Assembly: GCF_001042475.2 (NCBI RefSeq)
Contig: NZ_LECW02000020.1
Coordinates: 124,001 to 188,000, forward strand
Length of the DNA stretch: 64,000 nucleotides
Direction: 5' to 3'
Origin: Bacillus glycinifermentans
Lineage (GTDB): Bacteria > Bacillota > Bacilli > Bacillales > Bacillaceae
Every line of letters starts with the position of its first letter. Within the stretch, counting starts at the first letter, position 1. Both the position numbers and the translations under genes were made by a program. The notes under the pieces were generated by a model that ran no database searches, had not been told where the DNA came from, and saw nothing but the letters and a program-made list of their open reading frames with translations. Below, piece by piece: positions 1-9,145 of this stretch.

Positions 1-393
1 GCGGTCATGAATGATTCTGTACGGCGCCACCCTGCAGCCGGCTGATTCGATCGCTTTTTTCTCCGTCTCCCTGTTTTGGGTCAACAGCAAAAGCTCGCTT
101 CCCTGCGGCAGGTAAGCATTCTCTTTTAGCCAGTTCAAGGCGTCATAGTCGATGTTTTCAAATTCATAGGTGATGACATCGCTCGCTTCCGCCAGCTTTT
201 CGATCGCTTCTTGATCATTGTAGGCCGCTGTGATTTCAAGGTCCGCCACCTGTCCGCACGGCGAGGAAGGAACGGGATCAACGACCGCTACGCGATAGCC
301 CATTTGCTTTGCGGCGACAGCCATCATTTTGCCGAGCTGGCCGCCTCCGATGATACCGATTGTCGCACCAGGAAAAATCGTTTGTTTATCCAA
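1..393 (-). CDS. purK: PurK, N5-carboxyaminoimidazole ribonucleotide synthase, ATPase subunit (N-terminal part)
   Basis: Catalyses the ATP- and bicarbonate-dependent carboxylation of AIR to N5-CAIR in purine synthesis, in the cytoplasm. The visible part is the N-terminal Rossmann-like region with the nucleotide-binding motif [20 protein letters not shown] and the later stretch [12 protein letters not shown] typical of PurK. The gene runs off the left edge, so the ATP-grasp core and C-terminus are not seen. The chosen start is a TTG overlapping the purE stop ([13 protein letters not shown]); an in-frame GTG nine bases upstream is an alternative. Overlap with purE indicates translational coupling inside the pur operon, controlled by the PurBox promoter and guanine riboswitch upstream of purE. 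Confidence 0.93.
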   Translation of the reverse strand, partial: MDKQTIFPGATIGIIGGGQLGKMMAVAAKQMGYRVAVVDPVPSSPCGQVADLEITAAYNDQEAIEKLAEASDVITYEFENIDYDALNWLKENAYLPQGSELLLLTQNRETEKKAIESAGCRVAPYRIIHDR

Positions 394-874
394 GCTGATC
401 ACTGCTTTCCAACACGGTTTGTCTGATCGTTTCCCTTCGTTCGCTCAAAATGCGGGCTATTTTTTCATCAAACGCGGAAAGGATTTGCGCCGCCAGCAGC
501 CCCGCATTGACGGCTCCTGCTTTTCCGATCGCAACGGTAGCCACCGGAACGCCGCCAGGCATTTGGACGATCGATAAAAGCGAGTCAAGTCCGTTCAGCG
601 CTTTTGACTGCACCGGAACGCCGATGACAGGCAGCGTCGTTTTGGACGCGACCATTCCGGGCAGATGGGCGGCGCCCCCCGCTCCGGCAATGATCACTTT
701 CAAGCCCCTTTCCCGCGCCGTTTCGGCATAATCAAACATAAGATCAGGCGTCCGATGAGCGGAAACAACCTTTTTCTCAAATGGAATCTTTAATTCTTCT
801 AGTATGTCGCAAGCATGCTTCATCGTTTCCCAGTCTGATGTGCTTCCCATAATAACACCTGCAAGAGGCTGCAT
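386..874 (-). CDS. purE: PurE, N5-carboxyaminoimidazole ribonucleotide mutase
   Basis: Converts N5-CAIR to CAIR, the step after PurK in purine biosynthesis. The 162-residue protein has the class I PurE signature: [10 protein letters not shown] near residue 10, SAHRTPD near residue 39 (catalytic His) and the [11 protein letters not shown] loop near residue 64, followed by the conserved [20 protein letters not shown] segment. Length is normal for the bacterial enzyme. It is the first gene of the pur operon; a PurR-controlled promoter and a guanine riboswitch with terminator lie directly upstream on the same strand, and purK overlaps its stop codon. Confidence 0.97.
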   Translation of the reverse strand: MQPLAGVIMGSTSDWETMKHACDILEELKIPFEKKVVSAHRTPDLMFDYAETARERGLKVIIAGAGGAAHLPGMVASKTTLPVIGVPVQSKALNGLDSLLSIVQMPGGVPVATVAIGKAGAVNAGLLAAQILSAFDEKIARILSERRETIRQTVLESSDQLG

Positions 875-910
875 TTGATTGTCCCACCTTTAGCTGTAAT
901 TCATCGCAAA

Positions 911-1098
911 CAAAAAGCCCGGCTTTGTATTGCATTTTAGGAAGCAACACAAACCGGGCATGGCGCGTTAATCGTCAGTCGTCCGCTTCTCGCGATTTCC
1001 ATGTCAGTTTATTGTCCACTTTCCTGCATAGTCCGATGATTTACGGTCATCGGGTAGAGACTTATGGGCCATATTCCCAAGATTATATGAGGTCGTGT
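911..1098 (-). promoter_or_regulatory. Guanine riboswitch with terminator in the purE leader
   Basis: On the minus strand the purine aptamer spans about 1095-1022: P1 arms, a P2 hairpin TGGGAATATGGCCCA, the TCTACC junction, P3 CCGATGACCGTAAATCATCGG (21 bases, split here as CCGATGA / CCG / TAAATCATCGG), and the J3/1 segment GACTATG. The pyrimidine at the specificity position is C (GACTA, not GATTA), which in this family means guanine/hypoxanthine rather than adenine. Downstream a long GC-rich hairpin (arms at 916-934 and 943-960) followed by a T run at 911-916 forms the terminator. Ligand binding is expected to stop transcription of purEK and the downstream operon. Confidence 0.93.
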
Positions 1099-1113
1099 TT
1101 TCATGTCATGTTT

Positions 1114-1190
1114 ATCTTAACAACGGACTTCCATAATGTCAACGACATTATCGAACAATACTATTTTTTATTGTTTTAATGTTCGGTTTT
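1114..1190 (-). promoter_or_regulatory. SigA promoter and PurR operator (two PurBoxes) of the pur operon
   Basis: The minus strand shows -35 TTGACA (1142-1137), a 17-base spacer and -10 TAAGAT (1119-1114). Upstream are two inverted PurBox-like elements, AAAACCGAACATT (1190-1178) and ATTATCGAACAAT on the plus strand (1147-1159), 18 bases apart, which match the paired CGAA-containing boxes bound by PurR in B. subtilis. The distal box contains the stop codon of yebG. Confidence 0.88.
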
Positions 1191-1386
1191 AGGTCAATTT
1201 CCCTTCAAATATAATTTTCCTTCCGCACGGAACAACCTGAATCGTTCCATTTTCCTCCGTTTCTTTAAACACCGGCTCCTCCATCCGGCGCACCGGCGTA
1301 TATCCTTCTTTCTGCATGCGGCTCAACACGGCGTCGATCGTTTCGCCTTCAGCCACTTCAAAGCGTTTTTTCTTCGGCTTTGTCAT
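1189..1386 (-). CDS. yebG: YebG, small NETI-motif protein
   Basis: A 65-residue basic protein with the sequence [28 protein letters not shown], the motif that names the NETI-motif family found in Bacillus. No enzymatic function is known to me. Its start codon abuts the stop of yebE (one shared base), so the two are probably cotranscribed. Its stop codon lies inside the upstream PurBox of the pur operon, so this gene ends exactly where the purE control region begins. The order yebE-yebG-purE is that of B. subtilis. Confidence 0.85.
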   Translation of the reverse strand: MTKPKKKRFEVAEGETIDAVLSRMQKEGYTPVRRMEEPVFKETEENGTIQVVPCGRKIIFEGKLT

Positions 1387-1940
1387 TATTCTTTAATTCT
1401 CCTTTTCTTAACGGCCTTCACCCAGAAGCCGCCGTGGATCGTTTTCGGTTCGTAGGAAACGATAAAGGCTTTTGAGTCGATCGATTTGATCGTCTCGTAC
1501 AATTGCAGTTCATACTTTCTCGGCGTCAAAATCTGCATCGCCGTTCTGTCGCCTTCAAGTCCGCCGACGACCCAGTGAGTGACGCCGTACCCTTTTTCGC
1601 GGAGCTGTTTCGGAAGATCCAAATCGAGCTCCTTCGTAATCGCGTTTACCATAATATATCCGAGCGCAAGTTTTTCTTCGATTTTCGTGCCTACGATAAT
1701 TCCGATTCCAAATCCCATCGCATAGGCGATCACGTTTTGGACTTGATTTAAATTATCTAAAACCAGCCCAAGTCCGACGACGTAGACCAGCATTTCGATC
1801 GTACCGATAAAAGCGGCCAAATACCGCTGACCTTTCAATGTCAGTATCATTCGAAGGGTTAAAAATGTTACATATATAATATTGATAACCAGAATAATGC
1901 CAACCATACTCACAGCGTGGATAAATGCCGTGTGAAGCAA
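1386..1940 (-). CDS. yebE: YebE, DUF2179/UPF0316 membrane protein
   Basis: A 184-residue integral membrane protein. Three hydrophobic segments occupy roughly residues 8-90, including [20 protein letters not shown] and [13 protein letters not shown], followed by a cytoplasmic DUF2179-type domain near residues 115-180 ([22 protein letters not shown]). I chose a TTG start because an AGGAGG ribosome site lies eight bases upstream of it; an in-frame ATG ten codons earlier has no such site, and the TTG gives the length usual for this family. Function is unknown; DUF2179 domains may bind nucleotides or small ligands. Confidence 0.85.
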   Translation of the reverse strand: MLHTAFIHAVSMVGIILVINIIYVTFLTLRMILTLKGQRYLAAFIGTIEMLVYVVGLGLVLDNLNQVQNVIAYAMGFGIGIIVGTKIEEKLALGYIMVNAITKELDLDLPKQLREKGYGVTHWVVGGLEGDRTAMQILTPRKYELQLYETIKSIDSKAFIVSYEPKTIHGGFWVKAVKKRRIKE

Positions 1941-2111
1941 CTCCAATCCCTCCTTTAGATGCAGAAGCAATCATATTCTACTAGAGAAATTCCGCATATA
2001 CAATCCTGTAATGTCCTTGCTTCACCGCAAAATTTTTCGACAATCCGACATCGCGTTCCAATTATGATCAGTTTACCCTTTTTAGAGAAGTTTCAAAGCT
2101 TGTGAAACAAC

Positions 2112-2136
2112 AAAAAAAGGCGTTTTGCAAAACGCC
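2112..2136 (-). terminator. Intrinsic terminator of the FbpA-like gene
   Basis: A perfect 8-bp stem (GGCGTTTT / AAAACGCC) with a two-base loop is followed on the minus strand by seven T. It lies 22 bases beyond the stop of the small gene at 2159-2329. Confidence 0.85.
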
Positions 2137-2158
2137 CTGGCCTGTGCCGTTATCATGC

Positions 2159-2329
2159 TTACGGCCGCTTTTTTGTATGATGTTCCGTTACTGAACGGTG
2201 CACCTTTTCAAGATCAGTCAGCGTATATGCCGATAAATCGTTTGGATTGTCTATCCGTCCTGACTTCACGATCTGTCTGATGAGCCATTTCTTTTTTTCA
2301 TGAATGGCTTTGCGGAGAAAATTGGCCAT
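2159..2329 (-). CDS. Fur-regulated basic protein FbpA-like small protein (yebD position)
   Basis: A 56-residue basic protein beginning MANFLRKAIHEKKKWLIRQI and ending in HHTKKRP. The pattern LRKAI.EKK..LI.QIV..G and LTDLEK resembles the Fur-regulated basic protein family, small proteins of Bacillus that in one case help an sRNA during iron limitation. It has a good GGGGAGTG ribosome site, a clear promoter and a terminator of its own, so it is a real single gene. It occupies the position of yebD between yebC and yebE. A strong Fur box is not obvious upstream, so iron control is only an inference from family resemblance. Confidence 0.75.
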   Translation of the reverse strand: MANFLRKAIHEKKKWLIRQIVKSGRIDNPNDLSAYTLTDLEKVHRSVTEHHTKKRP

Positions 2330-2366
2330 TGATCACTCCCCCCGATCCGAACTGACATGTGTTTTT

Positions 2367-2395
2367 ATATTATACTTATTATTCTTATGAGTCAA
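2367..2395 (-). promoter_or_regulatory. SigA-type promoter of the FbpA-like gene
   Basis: -35 TTGACT (2395-2390) and -10 TAATAT (2372-2367) with a 17-base spacer; an overlapping TATAAT would have a 15-base spacer. The AT-rich spacer (CATAAGAATAATAAG) has only partial likeness to a Fur box. Confidence 0.6.
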
Positions 2396-2411
2396 CTCGG
2401 ATTTTATGATC

Positions 2412-2441
2412 AAAAAAGCCGGTTCAACATGTGAACCGGTT
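2412..2441 (-). terminator. Terminator after yebC
   Basis: Minus-strand stem ACCGGTTCA / TGAACCGG followed by six T, ten bases past the yebC stop. Confidence 0.85.
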
Positions 2442-2450
2442 TAAGGCTCA

Positions 2451-3224
2451 TTACACCGGAACGAGCGAAGACAGCAAATAGCCGACCATGAACTTCCATG
2501 TCACTCCGGCATATACCAATTCGGCCAACAGGACGGCAAAGACGCAATACATTAAATCCGTCCGCGTCCTTTCGCTTTTTCCATAAATGGACTGAATCAT
2601 GAAAAACGTCCCGAATACCGTTCCCAAAAACATCAGGATCGACAGGATCACCGTCATCGTCGTGATGTTCAAAATCGCACAAACCATCCACAGAGCGGCA
2701 GGGATGATAAACGGAACCAGCAGCGAGCCGTACTTGGTCGCAGTTTCGGCAAAGGACAGTTTATTCTTCAGCCAAAACCTCGACGCCGCCCAAATCGCCG
2801 CGATGTTCCAGAACATAAAGATCATGCAGTAAAGGAAAACGACGAGAAACACTTCCATGAATGAGACCGACACGCCAAATCCAAGAACCCTGCCGCGGCC
2901 GGACAATAGCTGATAAAAGTTTCCGAGCGAAAAGAAAACGGCTAACAGCGTCATCGAAATAACGGAATACTTAAAATAAGACCGGTCGTTTTCTTCGGCC
3001 GCCTGTACAGGGGACTTTAACACATCGAGCATAAAGCTGAAATAACGGACTAAAGCGGCATTTACGCTTCGCAAAACCGTTTTGACTTTCGTCTGCGGTG
3101 TTCCGTCTGTCTCCTTCGCCGCCCTCGCGTTACGCGAGCTTCTGGACATCCTTGATGCCGGCTGATCTATCTCAGGTTCATGATCTTCATCATGACTTTT
3201 TTCTTTATATTGTTCATCAATCAT
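2451..3224 (-). CDS. yebC: YebC, multi-pass membrane protein
   Basis: A 257-residue protein with a charged hydrophilic N-terminus of about 60 residues (EKSHDEDHEPEIDQ, SRSSRNARAAKE) followed by five to six membrane segments from about residue 90 to the end, e.g. ISMTLLAVFFSLGNFYQLL and FLVVFLYCMIFMFWNIAAI. Function is unknown. I start it at the ATG preceded by AGGAG at eight bases; an in-frame upstream codon lacks a ribosome site. It stands alone between terminators and matches the position of yebC next to pbuG in B. subtilis. Confidence 0.8.
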   Translation of the reverse strand: MIDEQYKEKSHDEDHEPEIDQPASRMSRSSRNARAAKETDGTPQTKVKTVLRSVNAALVRYFSFMLDVLKSPVQAAEENDRSYFKYSVISMTLLAVFFSLGNFYQLLSGRGRVLGFGVSVSFMEVFLVVFLYCMIFMFWNIAAIWAASRFWLKNKLSFAETATKYGSLLVPFIIPAALWMVCAILNITTMTVILSILMFLGTVFGTFFMIQSIYGKSERTRTDLMYCVFAVLLAELVYAGVTWKFMVGYLLSSLVPV

Positions 3225-3404
3225 ATAAGCAACTCCTATTCTTTGGCCCAAAGCTAATGCTACTGATTTCTTTTATAAATTACCTAAGCCTTGCAAAACA
3301 GTCAAGCAAAACCACTATTTTAAAACAGATTTGGCGGTCATTATATATAACGCTGAACGGACGCGAAAGGTTTTGCACGGTTCGCCTAATTTCGAGATAT
3401 ACAC

Positions 3405-3437
3405 AAAAAAGCCGATAACCCGCAAGAGTTATCGGCT
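3405..3437 (-). terminator. Terminator after pbuG
   Basis: Minus-strand stem AGCCGATAAC / GTTATCGGC followed by six T, just beyond the pbuG stop. Confidence 0.88.
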
Positions 3438-3446
3438 GCGAAAAGC

Positions 3447-4772
3447 TTAATGATTCAAGAAAATAAAGTAAAGAATAAAGATCACGAACAGGCAGTACAT
3501 AATCGGATGGACTTCTTTCGCTTTTCCTTTAAAAATCATAGTGATCGGATAAAAGATAAAGCCGATCGCAATCCCGGTCGCGATGCTGTATGTCAGCGGC
3601 ATGCAGATCATCGTTAAAAACGCGGGAACGGCGATTTCAAACCTGGTCCAGTCGATTTTAACGAGAGGAGCCACCATTAAAACGCCAACAACGATCAATG
3701 CAGGAGCCGTCACATTTGATGTCACGACGGTAAGCAGCGGAGAGAAAAACATCGCAAATAAAAACAGAATCCCTGTTACAACAGCCGCAAAACCGGACCT
3801 TGCACCTGCGGCAACACCCGCGCTTGATTCAACATAAGAAGTCGTCGTTGATGTTCCGAGGACGGCGCCGACAACGATGGAAGACGAATCGGCAAACAGC
3901 GCTCTGCCGGCCCTCGGCAGTTTGTTTTCCTTCATTAATCCCGCCTGTGTCGCCACCGCTACCAGCGTGCCGGCGGTGTCAAAAAATCCGACAAACAAAA
4001 ACGTTAAAATGACGATCAGCATATTCATAGAAAAAATATCTTGCAAATGAATGATGGCTTGTCCAAACGTCGGTTCAAGGCTTGGAATTTTGTCGACAAT
4101 CTTTGTCGGCGCATCGATCAAGCCGGTCAATATACCGGCCACAGCCGTGATCAGCATTCCGAAGAAGACGGCCCCGTTCACCCGGAGCACCATCAAAATG
4201 ACGGTGACGATTATTCCGAAGATCGTCAGCAGCACAGGACCGCTGTGGATGTTTCCGAGAGAAACGAGCGTGCTCGGATTCGCCACGATAATTTTCGAAC
4301 CTTGCAGACCGACAAACGTAATGAAAAGGCCGATGCCGGCGCCGACCGCTAGTTTAAGCTCAGGCGGAATGGCATTGATGATTTTTTCCCGCAAGCCTGT
4401 TAATGATAGACCGACAAAAATAAGTCCTGAAATGAATACGCCTGATAAAGCCGTCTGCCAGGAAATACCCATGTTCAAGACGACGGTGAAAGCGAAAAAC
4501 GCATTCAGTCCCATTCCGGGAGCGATGGCAATCGGATATTTCGCGATGAGACCCATCAAAATACAGCCGACGGCAGAAGCGATCGCTGTCGCTGTAAAGA
4601 CCGAACCTTGATCTATTCTTAAATCATTCGGAAAATCAGTGACTGAAGCGAGAGAAAGGGTCAGCGGGTTGACAAACAAAATGTAAGCCATTGACAAAAA
4701 AGTTGTCAGTCCGCCGATAATTTCTCTCCGATAATTTGTACTCAATTCGTCAAACTGAAAGAAACGCTTCAA
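3447..4772 (-). CDS. pbuG: PbuG, hypoxanthine/guanine permease (AzgA branch of NCS2)
   Basis: Imports hypoxanthine and guanine across the cytoplasmic membrane. The 441-residue protein has some 12-13 hydrophobic segments and family motifs: GLTTFLSMAYILFVNPLTLS near residue 21, APGMGLNAFFAF near 83, and FFDTAGTLVAVATQAGL near 263 followed by the SSSIVVGAVLGTSTTTSYVESSAG signature region. Translation starts at TTG, placed seven bases after GAGAGGAG. A guanine riboswitch and PurR boxes upstream fit purine-repressed salvage uptake. The neighbour order with guaA and yebC is as in B. subtilis. Confidence 0.95.
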   Translation of the reverse strand: MKRFFQFDELSTNYRREIIGGLTTFLSMAYILFVNPLTLSLASVTDFPNDLRIDQGSVFTATAIASAVGCILMGLIAKYPIAIAPGMGLNAFFAFTVVLNMGISWQTALSGVFISGLIFVGLSLTGLREKIINAIPPELKLAVGAGIGLFITFVGLQGSKIIVANPSTLVSLGNIHSGPVLLTIFGIIVTVILMVLRVNGAVFFGMLITAVAGILTGLIDAPTKIVDKIPSLEPTFGQAIIHLQDIFSMNMLIVILTFLFVGFFDTAGTLVAVATQAGLMKENKLPRAGRALFADSSSIVVGAVLGTSTTTSYVESSAGVAAGARSGFAAVVTGILFLFAMFFSPLLTVVTSNVTAPALIVVGVLMVAPLVKIDWTRFEIAVPAFLTMICMPLTYSIATGIAIGFIFYPITMIFKGKAKEVHPIMYCLFVIFILYFIFLNH

Positions 4773-4833
4773 AATGGTAACTCCTCTCGATTTTCTGTCG
4801 TTTTTATTGTTTCATAAACCTTTGCTTTTAAAC

Positions 4834-4982
4834 AAAAAACGCCCCAATTAGACGGGACGCTTGACTACGGCATATTTCATACTGAAAGTTTTAGAAATCA
4901 AATCAATATATACCAGCGTAGTCAAGCTATTTACGGTAGCTTGGTAGAAACTTATGGGCCATATTCCCATGATTATACGACA
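4834..4982 (-). promoter_or_regulatory. Guanine riboswitch with terminator in the pbuG leader
   Basis: Aptamer at about 4981-4915 on the minus strand: P2 TGGGAATATGGCCCA, the TTTCTACC junction, P3 CAAGCTACCGTAAATAGCTTG (CAAGCTA / CCG / TAAATAGCTTG) and GACTAC. The C in GACTA predicts guanine/hypoxanthine recognition. Terminator hairpin at 4841-4861 (GCGTCCC / GGGGCG, with a G-U pair) and T run at 4839-4834. Core bases are nearly identical to the purE aptamer, while P1 and P3 differ. Confidence 0.93.
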
Positions 4983-5005
4983 AGTTCTTTTTCAATTACT
5001 ATGCT

Positions 5006-5081
5006 ATTGTAACAATATCTTACCGTAAACACAATAAAAAAACGAACGTTATGTAAAATAACGTCCGCTACGTTCGTTTAC
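5006..5081 (-). promoter_or_regulatory. pbuG promoter and PurR operator
   Basis: -10 TACAAT (5011-5006) and a weak -35 TTGTGT (5034-5029) with a 17-base spacer. Two inverted PurBox-like elements, AAAAACGAACGTT (5038-5050) and, on the minus strand, AGTAAACGAACGT (5081-5069), lie upstream with 18 bases between them, as for the pur operon promoter. Confidence 0.75.
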
Positions 5082-5146
5082 TGTATGTTCCAATTCGGTC
5101 TCTGCGTTATTCGGAAAGCTATGCAAATAAAACATTATCCCAACAA

Positions 5147-5179
5147 TAAAAAGCCCCAAATCCGTAAAGATCCGGGGCA
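5147..5179 (-). terminator. Terminator after guaA
   Basis: Minus-strand stem GCCCCGGAT / ATTTGGGGC followed by TTTTTAT, just beyond the guaA stop. Confidence 0.85.
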
Positions 5180-5185
5180 TCGTTA

Positions 5186-6727
5186 TTATTCCCATTCAAT
5201 TGTCGCAGGCGGCTTAGAGGTAATATCGTACACCACTCTGTTGATATGCTTCACTTCGTTGACGATCCGCGTCGAAATCTTTTCGAGGATATCCCACGGG
5301 ATTCTTGCCCAGTCTGATGTCATGCCGTCGATAGAAGTGACGGCGCGAATGCCGATTGTGTAATCATACGTTCTCGCGTCTCCCATGACGCCGACGCTGC
5401 GGATATCAGGAAGGACGGTGAAGTATTGCCAAATGTCGCGGTCAAGGCCGGCTTTGGCGATTTCTTCGCGCAGGATCGCGTCTGATTCACGGACGATTTC
5501 CAGCTTTTCTTCCGTTACTTCTCCTAACACGCGAATTCCAAGGCCCGGACCAGGGAACGGCTGGCGCCAAACGATCTCATCAGGAATGCCGAGCTCTGTG
5601 CCAAGCGCGCGGACTTCGTCTTTAAACAGCGTATTCAGCGGTTCGATCAGCTCAAACTGCATGTCTTCCGGCAGTCCGCCGACATTGTGGTGAGACTTGA
5701 TCGTCTGCGCAGTCGCCGTTCCGCTCTCGATAATGTCGGTATAAAGGGTTCCTTGCGCCAGGAAGTCGATTCCTTTCAGCTTGTCCGCTTCATCGTCAAA
5801 CACATAGATAAACTCATTGCCGATGATTTTCCGCTTTTGTTCAGGATCTGAAACACCTTTCAGCTTGTTGAGGAAGCGGTCTTTTGCATCGACTTTGATG
5901 ACGTTCATGTTAAAGCCTTCGCTGAACGTCTTCATGACGCCTTCCGCTTCACCTTTGCGAAGCAGGCCGTGATCGACGAAAATACACGTCAGCTGATCGC
6001 CGATCGCTTTATGGATCAGCACTGCGACGACAGAGGAATCGACCCCGCCGCTTAGCGCGCATAACACTTGTTTGTCGCCGACTGTTTCACGGATTTTTTG
6101 CATTTCGATTTCGATGAAGTTCTCCATTGACCATTCTCCGGCACACTCGCAAACCTCGAAAACGAAGTTTTTCAGCAGATCGTTTCCGTATTCAGAGTGG
6201 CGTACTTCCGGATGGAACTGAACGCCGTACCATTTTTTGTCTTTTTTGCTCATCGCGGAATTCGGGCAATGATGGCTCGTCGCATCAACGGTGAAGCCTT
6301 CCGGAACTTCAACAACTAAATCACCATGACTCATCCAGACGACTTGTTCTTTCGGAAGATCTTTAAACAGATCAGGCTCGCCTTTAATCTGAATGTCCGC
6401 TTTTCCGTACTCACGCTGACTTGCCGCTTCCACTCTGCCGCCGAGGTAATGGGTCATCAGCTGCATGCCGTAGCAAATTCCAAGAACCGGGATGTCCAGG
6501 TCAAAGATCTTTTCGTCACAGCGGAAAGATGCTTCGTCATATACGCTGTTCGGACCCCCGGACAAAATAATTCCCTTCGGATTCATTTTCTTGATTTCTT
6601 CCGCAGTCAAAGTGTGCGGATGCAGCTCGCTGTATACACCAAACTCACGTATGCGCCGAGTGATCAGCTGGTTGTACTGACTTCCAAAATCCAATACAAG
6701 AATCATTTCATTTACTAACTTCGTCAT
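5186..6727 (-). CDS. guaA: GuaA, GMP synthase (glutamine-hydrolysing)
   Basis: Aminates XMP to GMP with ATP and glutamine. Standard 513-residue length. Domains in order: class I glutamine amidotransferase (residues about 10-200) with the nucleophile Cys85 in GICYGMQ and the catalytic FHPEV near 172; ATP pyrophosphatase domain with the P-loop SGGVDSS near residue 227; C-terminal dimerisation domain ending in the conserved KPPATIEWE. Preceded by AGAGGTGACACC. Clustering with the hypoxanthine/guanine permease gene joins salvage and GMP formation. Two hairpins between yebA and this gene may attenuate transcription (separate entry). Confidence 0.98.
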   Translation of the reverse strand: MTKLVNEMILVLDFGSQYNQLITRRIREFGVYSELHPHTLTAEEIKKMNPKGIILSGGPNSVYDEASFRCDEKIFDLDIPVLGICYGMQLMTHYLGGRVEAASQREYGKADIQIKGEPDLFKDLPKEQVVWMSHGDLVVEVPEGFTVDATSHHCPNSAMSKKDKKWYGVQFHPEVRHSEYGNDLLKNFVFEVCECAGEWSMENFIEIEMQKIRETVGDKQVLCALSGGVDSSVVAVLIHKAIGDQLTCIFVDHGLLRKGEAEGVMKTFSEGFNMNVIKVDAKDRFLNKLKGVSDPEQKRKIIGNEFIYVFDDEADKLKGIDFLAQGTLYTDIIESGTATAQTIKSHHNVGGLPEDMQFELIEPLNTLFKDEVRALGTELGIPDEIVWRQPFPGPGLGIRVLGEVTEEKLEIVRESDAILREEIAKAGLDRDIWQYFTVLPDIRSVGVMGDARTYDYTIGIRAVTSIDGMTSDWARIPWDILEKISTRIVNEVKHINRVVYDITSKPPATIEWE

Positions 6728-6762
6728 GGTGTCACCTCTTTATCAAATTGTCTATTGCACAG

Positions 6763-6846
6763 AAAAAATGGCGGCAGACATACAGCAGTCCTGCCCCCAT
6801 TCGCGGGACTAAGGCCCGGCTTTGTTTAAACGGCAGACGCCGGGCC
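6763..6846 (-). promoter_or_regulatory. Paired hairpins in the yebA-guaA interval, possible attenuator
   Basis: On the minus strand a strong stem GGCCCGGC / GCCGGGCC (6846-6813, reading through GTCTGCC in the loop) precedes a second stem GGCAGGAC / GTCTGCC followed by GCCATTTTTT (6797-6763). The loop of the first contains a copy of the 3' arm of the second, so the two could be mutually exclusive. The second has terminator form and sits 36 bases before guaA. It may simply terminate yebA. Confidence 0.45.
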
Positions 6847-6915
6847 TGCCAGCAATAATATATAAGGTTTTTTAATATTCACTTATTCTAACAATAGGAA
6901 AGAAAGCGGTCAAGA

Positions 6916-9144
6916 CTATCTCCTTTTAATTAAATTTTCCCATAACTCAACTGATTCATTCCAAAGCTCCCGCGCGTTTTCTTTCCGATAAAGAGCCCGT
7001 TCATACCGCAGCGTCAACCGGGTCATGTCATCAGTTTTGTAACGTTCATCAACCTTTTCCGCAAATTCGCGGAGCGTCTCGCCCGCTTCTTTTTTCATGC
7101 CTTTTCGCTTCAACTGGCGGAGCAGTCCGTCATAAGCCTTGAAAAAAACGGCATCATCCCGCCGCTTTTTCAGCCTGGCAGCAATAAGCATCGGCAACCA
7201 TCCAGCCCGGGTAAAGTAGAGCGATGCTCCCGCGACAAGCAGGATAAGCAGCACCAGCCCGCCGTACGAGAGCGCACTGCCGGCGTCCCAGCGTTCAGCA
7301 GCCGCGTCCGTTTGGCGGCCTTGTTTTTGATCAAGCGCTTGTTTCTGATCGTTTTTGTGTTCTTCTTTTGCGGCCTGTTCCGGTCGATCTCCGGAATGAT
7401 CCTGTTCTTTTTCAGCCGCTCCTGAAGAAGCATCATTGTGCTGTCCGCTTGACTGCTCGACTAGCTGCTCCGGATTGATAAAACCTTTTGTCGGTTCAAA
7501 CGTCACCCATCCCTGCCCTTTAAAGTAGACTTCAACCCAGGAATGGGCATTGTTGTTTGTCACTTCATAAACGTTATGGTCCCGGTCCTGCGACGTTCCG
7601 GCATACTGTCCCGATGTATAGCCCTTCACCCAGCGGGCCGGTACCCCGGCAGACCGCAAAAGCACGATCATGGCCGTTGAAAAGTTGTCGCAATACCCGA
7701 TTTTCGTCTCAAATAAAAATTGATCGACGTAATCCTGATCATTTTTCGGAACGGCAACATCTTTCGTCTCATACGAAAACTCGGAAGACCCGAGATAATC
7801 TTCAATCGCTTTCGCCTTGTCATACACGTTGTCACGATCTTTCGTCAGATCATGGGCGAGCCGTTTGACACGCTCAGGAAGGGAGTCGGGGAGCTGCAAG
7901 TATTTTTGATGGTTTTTGCTCCATTCTCCTTCAGTATCCGTGCTGATGCGTTGAAGCTTGTTCACGTCAAAAACGGGAGATTGATAGGTCACTGTATAGC
8001 TTCCAAGGTTTTTCACATCGACTCCCATCTTGCCGACCGGAATGATCCGCTCCGTTCGGCTGTTCATCGCGAGCGGCACAAAATTGTCCAATAAGATGTC
8101 CGTCGTCCCGATCGGGTAAAGGACATGGTGATAGCGGTAAGACGGATTGATGTCGACCTTGACTTTCCGCGTTTCCGTTTTTACGCCGGCTTCATACCAT
8201 GCATAATTAAGCCTCGTGTCATCAAGGTTGATCGATGCCCCCGCTTTCTCATCTTCAGTCCAGCCTTTGCCAGTGTAATAGCTTTTCGTTTCGACTCTGA
8301 AATAGCTTCTTTCATTGCCCTGCCACGAAAACACCCGTGTATCGTCCTGCGTAAACGGTCCGCCCAATGATTCATCATTCGTGCCATACCCGACTTTTGC
8401 TTTTCCCCCTGAAGAAAAATCGCCGGTTGCCGCCGTCTTGAGGAACGGAACCGGATCAGGCCAGATCGGATCAGCCTTCGGCGCAGCTATTCCAATGGCC
8501 GCGGCGGCAGCCGTCAACAGCATGAGCGGGGCAAACCATTTGGCAAATAACGATGGGGAAGCTTTGAACCTCTCGCTTTCCTTTATCCGCTCCAAAAACA
8601 GCATTCCGAGCAGGAGAAAGCCGAACACAACGATCCGGATGATCGCATGCGACGCGTCAAACGGCGTAAACGTATCGATCACCGTAATATAAACGACGGT
8701 CATGATGAAAAAGAAGAAAATTCTCCGCTGATAAATCACCCAATAGTGCAGAAGGTAGACGAGCAGCCAAAGCAGGACGAAAAAGAGCAGCGTCCGAAAT
8801 AAAGGCGACATATCCCGCCACATTCCCGAAAAGATGTACGACAGGTTTCGATTCACTTCGCCTGCGAGCATTCCGAGCCAGGAAGGTTGAAGCAATGATC
8901 CTTCGTAAAATATCCAATGAAGGGCAAACAGAATGAAACCGAGGCTGACCGGAAACCTGATAAACCAAGGAACTTTAAAAAACGTCATCAGAAAAACGAT
9001 AGCGATAAATACGATAAAAAAGACGGTATGCCCCGTATCGGTAAAATACTGCAAGGGGCGGAGCCACTCCCATAGCAGCAAAAAGGTTAAAACATAAAAA
9101 ATCAGCAGACTGACCCGGCCGTTTTGTTCTTTGGACATCATCAT
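6916..9144 (-). CDS. yebA: YebA, membrane transglutaminase-like protein (TgpA/DUF3488 family)
   Basis: A 742-residue membrane protein. Residues 1-210 hold six hydrophobic segments (DUF3488-like), then a long extracytoplasmic part with the transglutaminase core: catalytic Cys in GYCDNFSTAMIVLLRSAG near residue 480, His in NAHSWVEVYF near 525, and Asp/Glu downstream. A low-complexity Gln/Lys/Asp-rich linker follows (about 550-610), then one more membrane helix and a cytoplasmic C-terminal DUF4129-like tail. It is the last gene of a tightly spaced operon with a MoxR ATPase and a DUF58 protein, a set found in many bacteria whose exact role is unknown. Confidence 0.88.
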   Translation of the reverse strand: MMMSKEQNGRVSLLIFYVLTFLLLWEWLRPLQYFTDTGHTVFFIVFIAIVFLMTFFKVPWFIRFPVSLGFILFALHWIFYEGSLLQPSWLGMLAGEVNRNLSYIFSGMWRDMSPLFRTLLFFVLLWLLVYLLHYWVIYQRRIFFFFIMTVVYITVIDTFTPFDASHAIIRIVVFGFLLLGMLFLERIKESERFKASPSLFAKWFAPLMLLTAAAAAIGIAAPKADPIWPDPVPFLKTAATGDFSSGGKAKVGYGTNDESLGGPFTQDDTRVFSWQGNERSYFRVETKSYYTGKGWTEDEKAGASINLDDTRLNYAWYEAGVKTETRKVKVDINPSYRYHHVLYPIGTTDILLDNFVPLAMNSRTERIIPVGKMGVDVKNLGSYTVTYQSPVFDVNKLQRISTDTEGEWSKNHQKYLQLPDSLPERVKRLAHDLTKDRDNVYDKAKAIEDYLGSSEFSYETKDVAVPKNDQDYVDQFLFETKIGYCDNFSTAMIVLLRSAGVPARWVKGYTSGQYAGTSQDRDHNVYEVTNNNAHSWVEVYFKGQGWVTFEPTKGFINPEQLVEQSSGQHNDASSGAAEKEQDHSGDRPEQAAKEEHKNDQKQALDQKQGRQTDAAAERWDAGSALSYGGLVLLILLVAGASLYFTRAGWLPMLIAARLKKRRDDAVFFKAYDGLLRQLKRKGMKKEAGETLREFAEKVDERYKTDDMTRLTLRYERALYRKENARELWNESVELWENLIKRR

Positions 9145-9145
9145 C

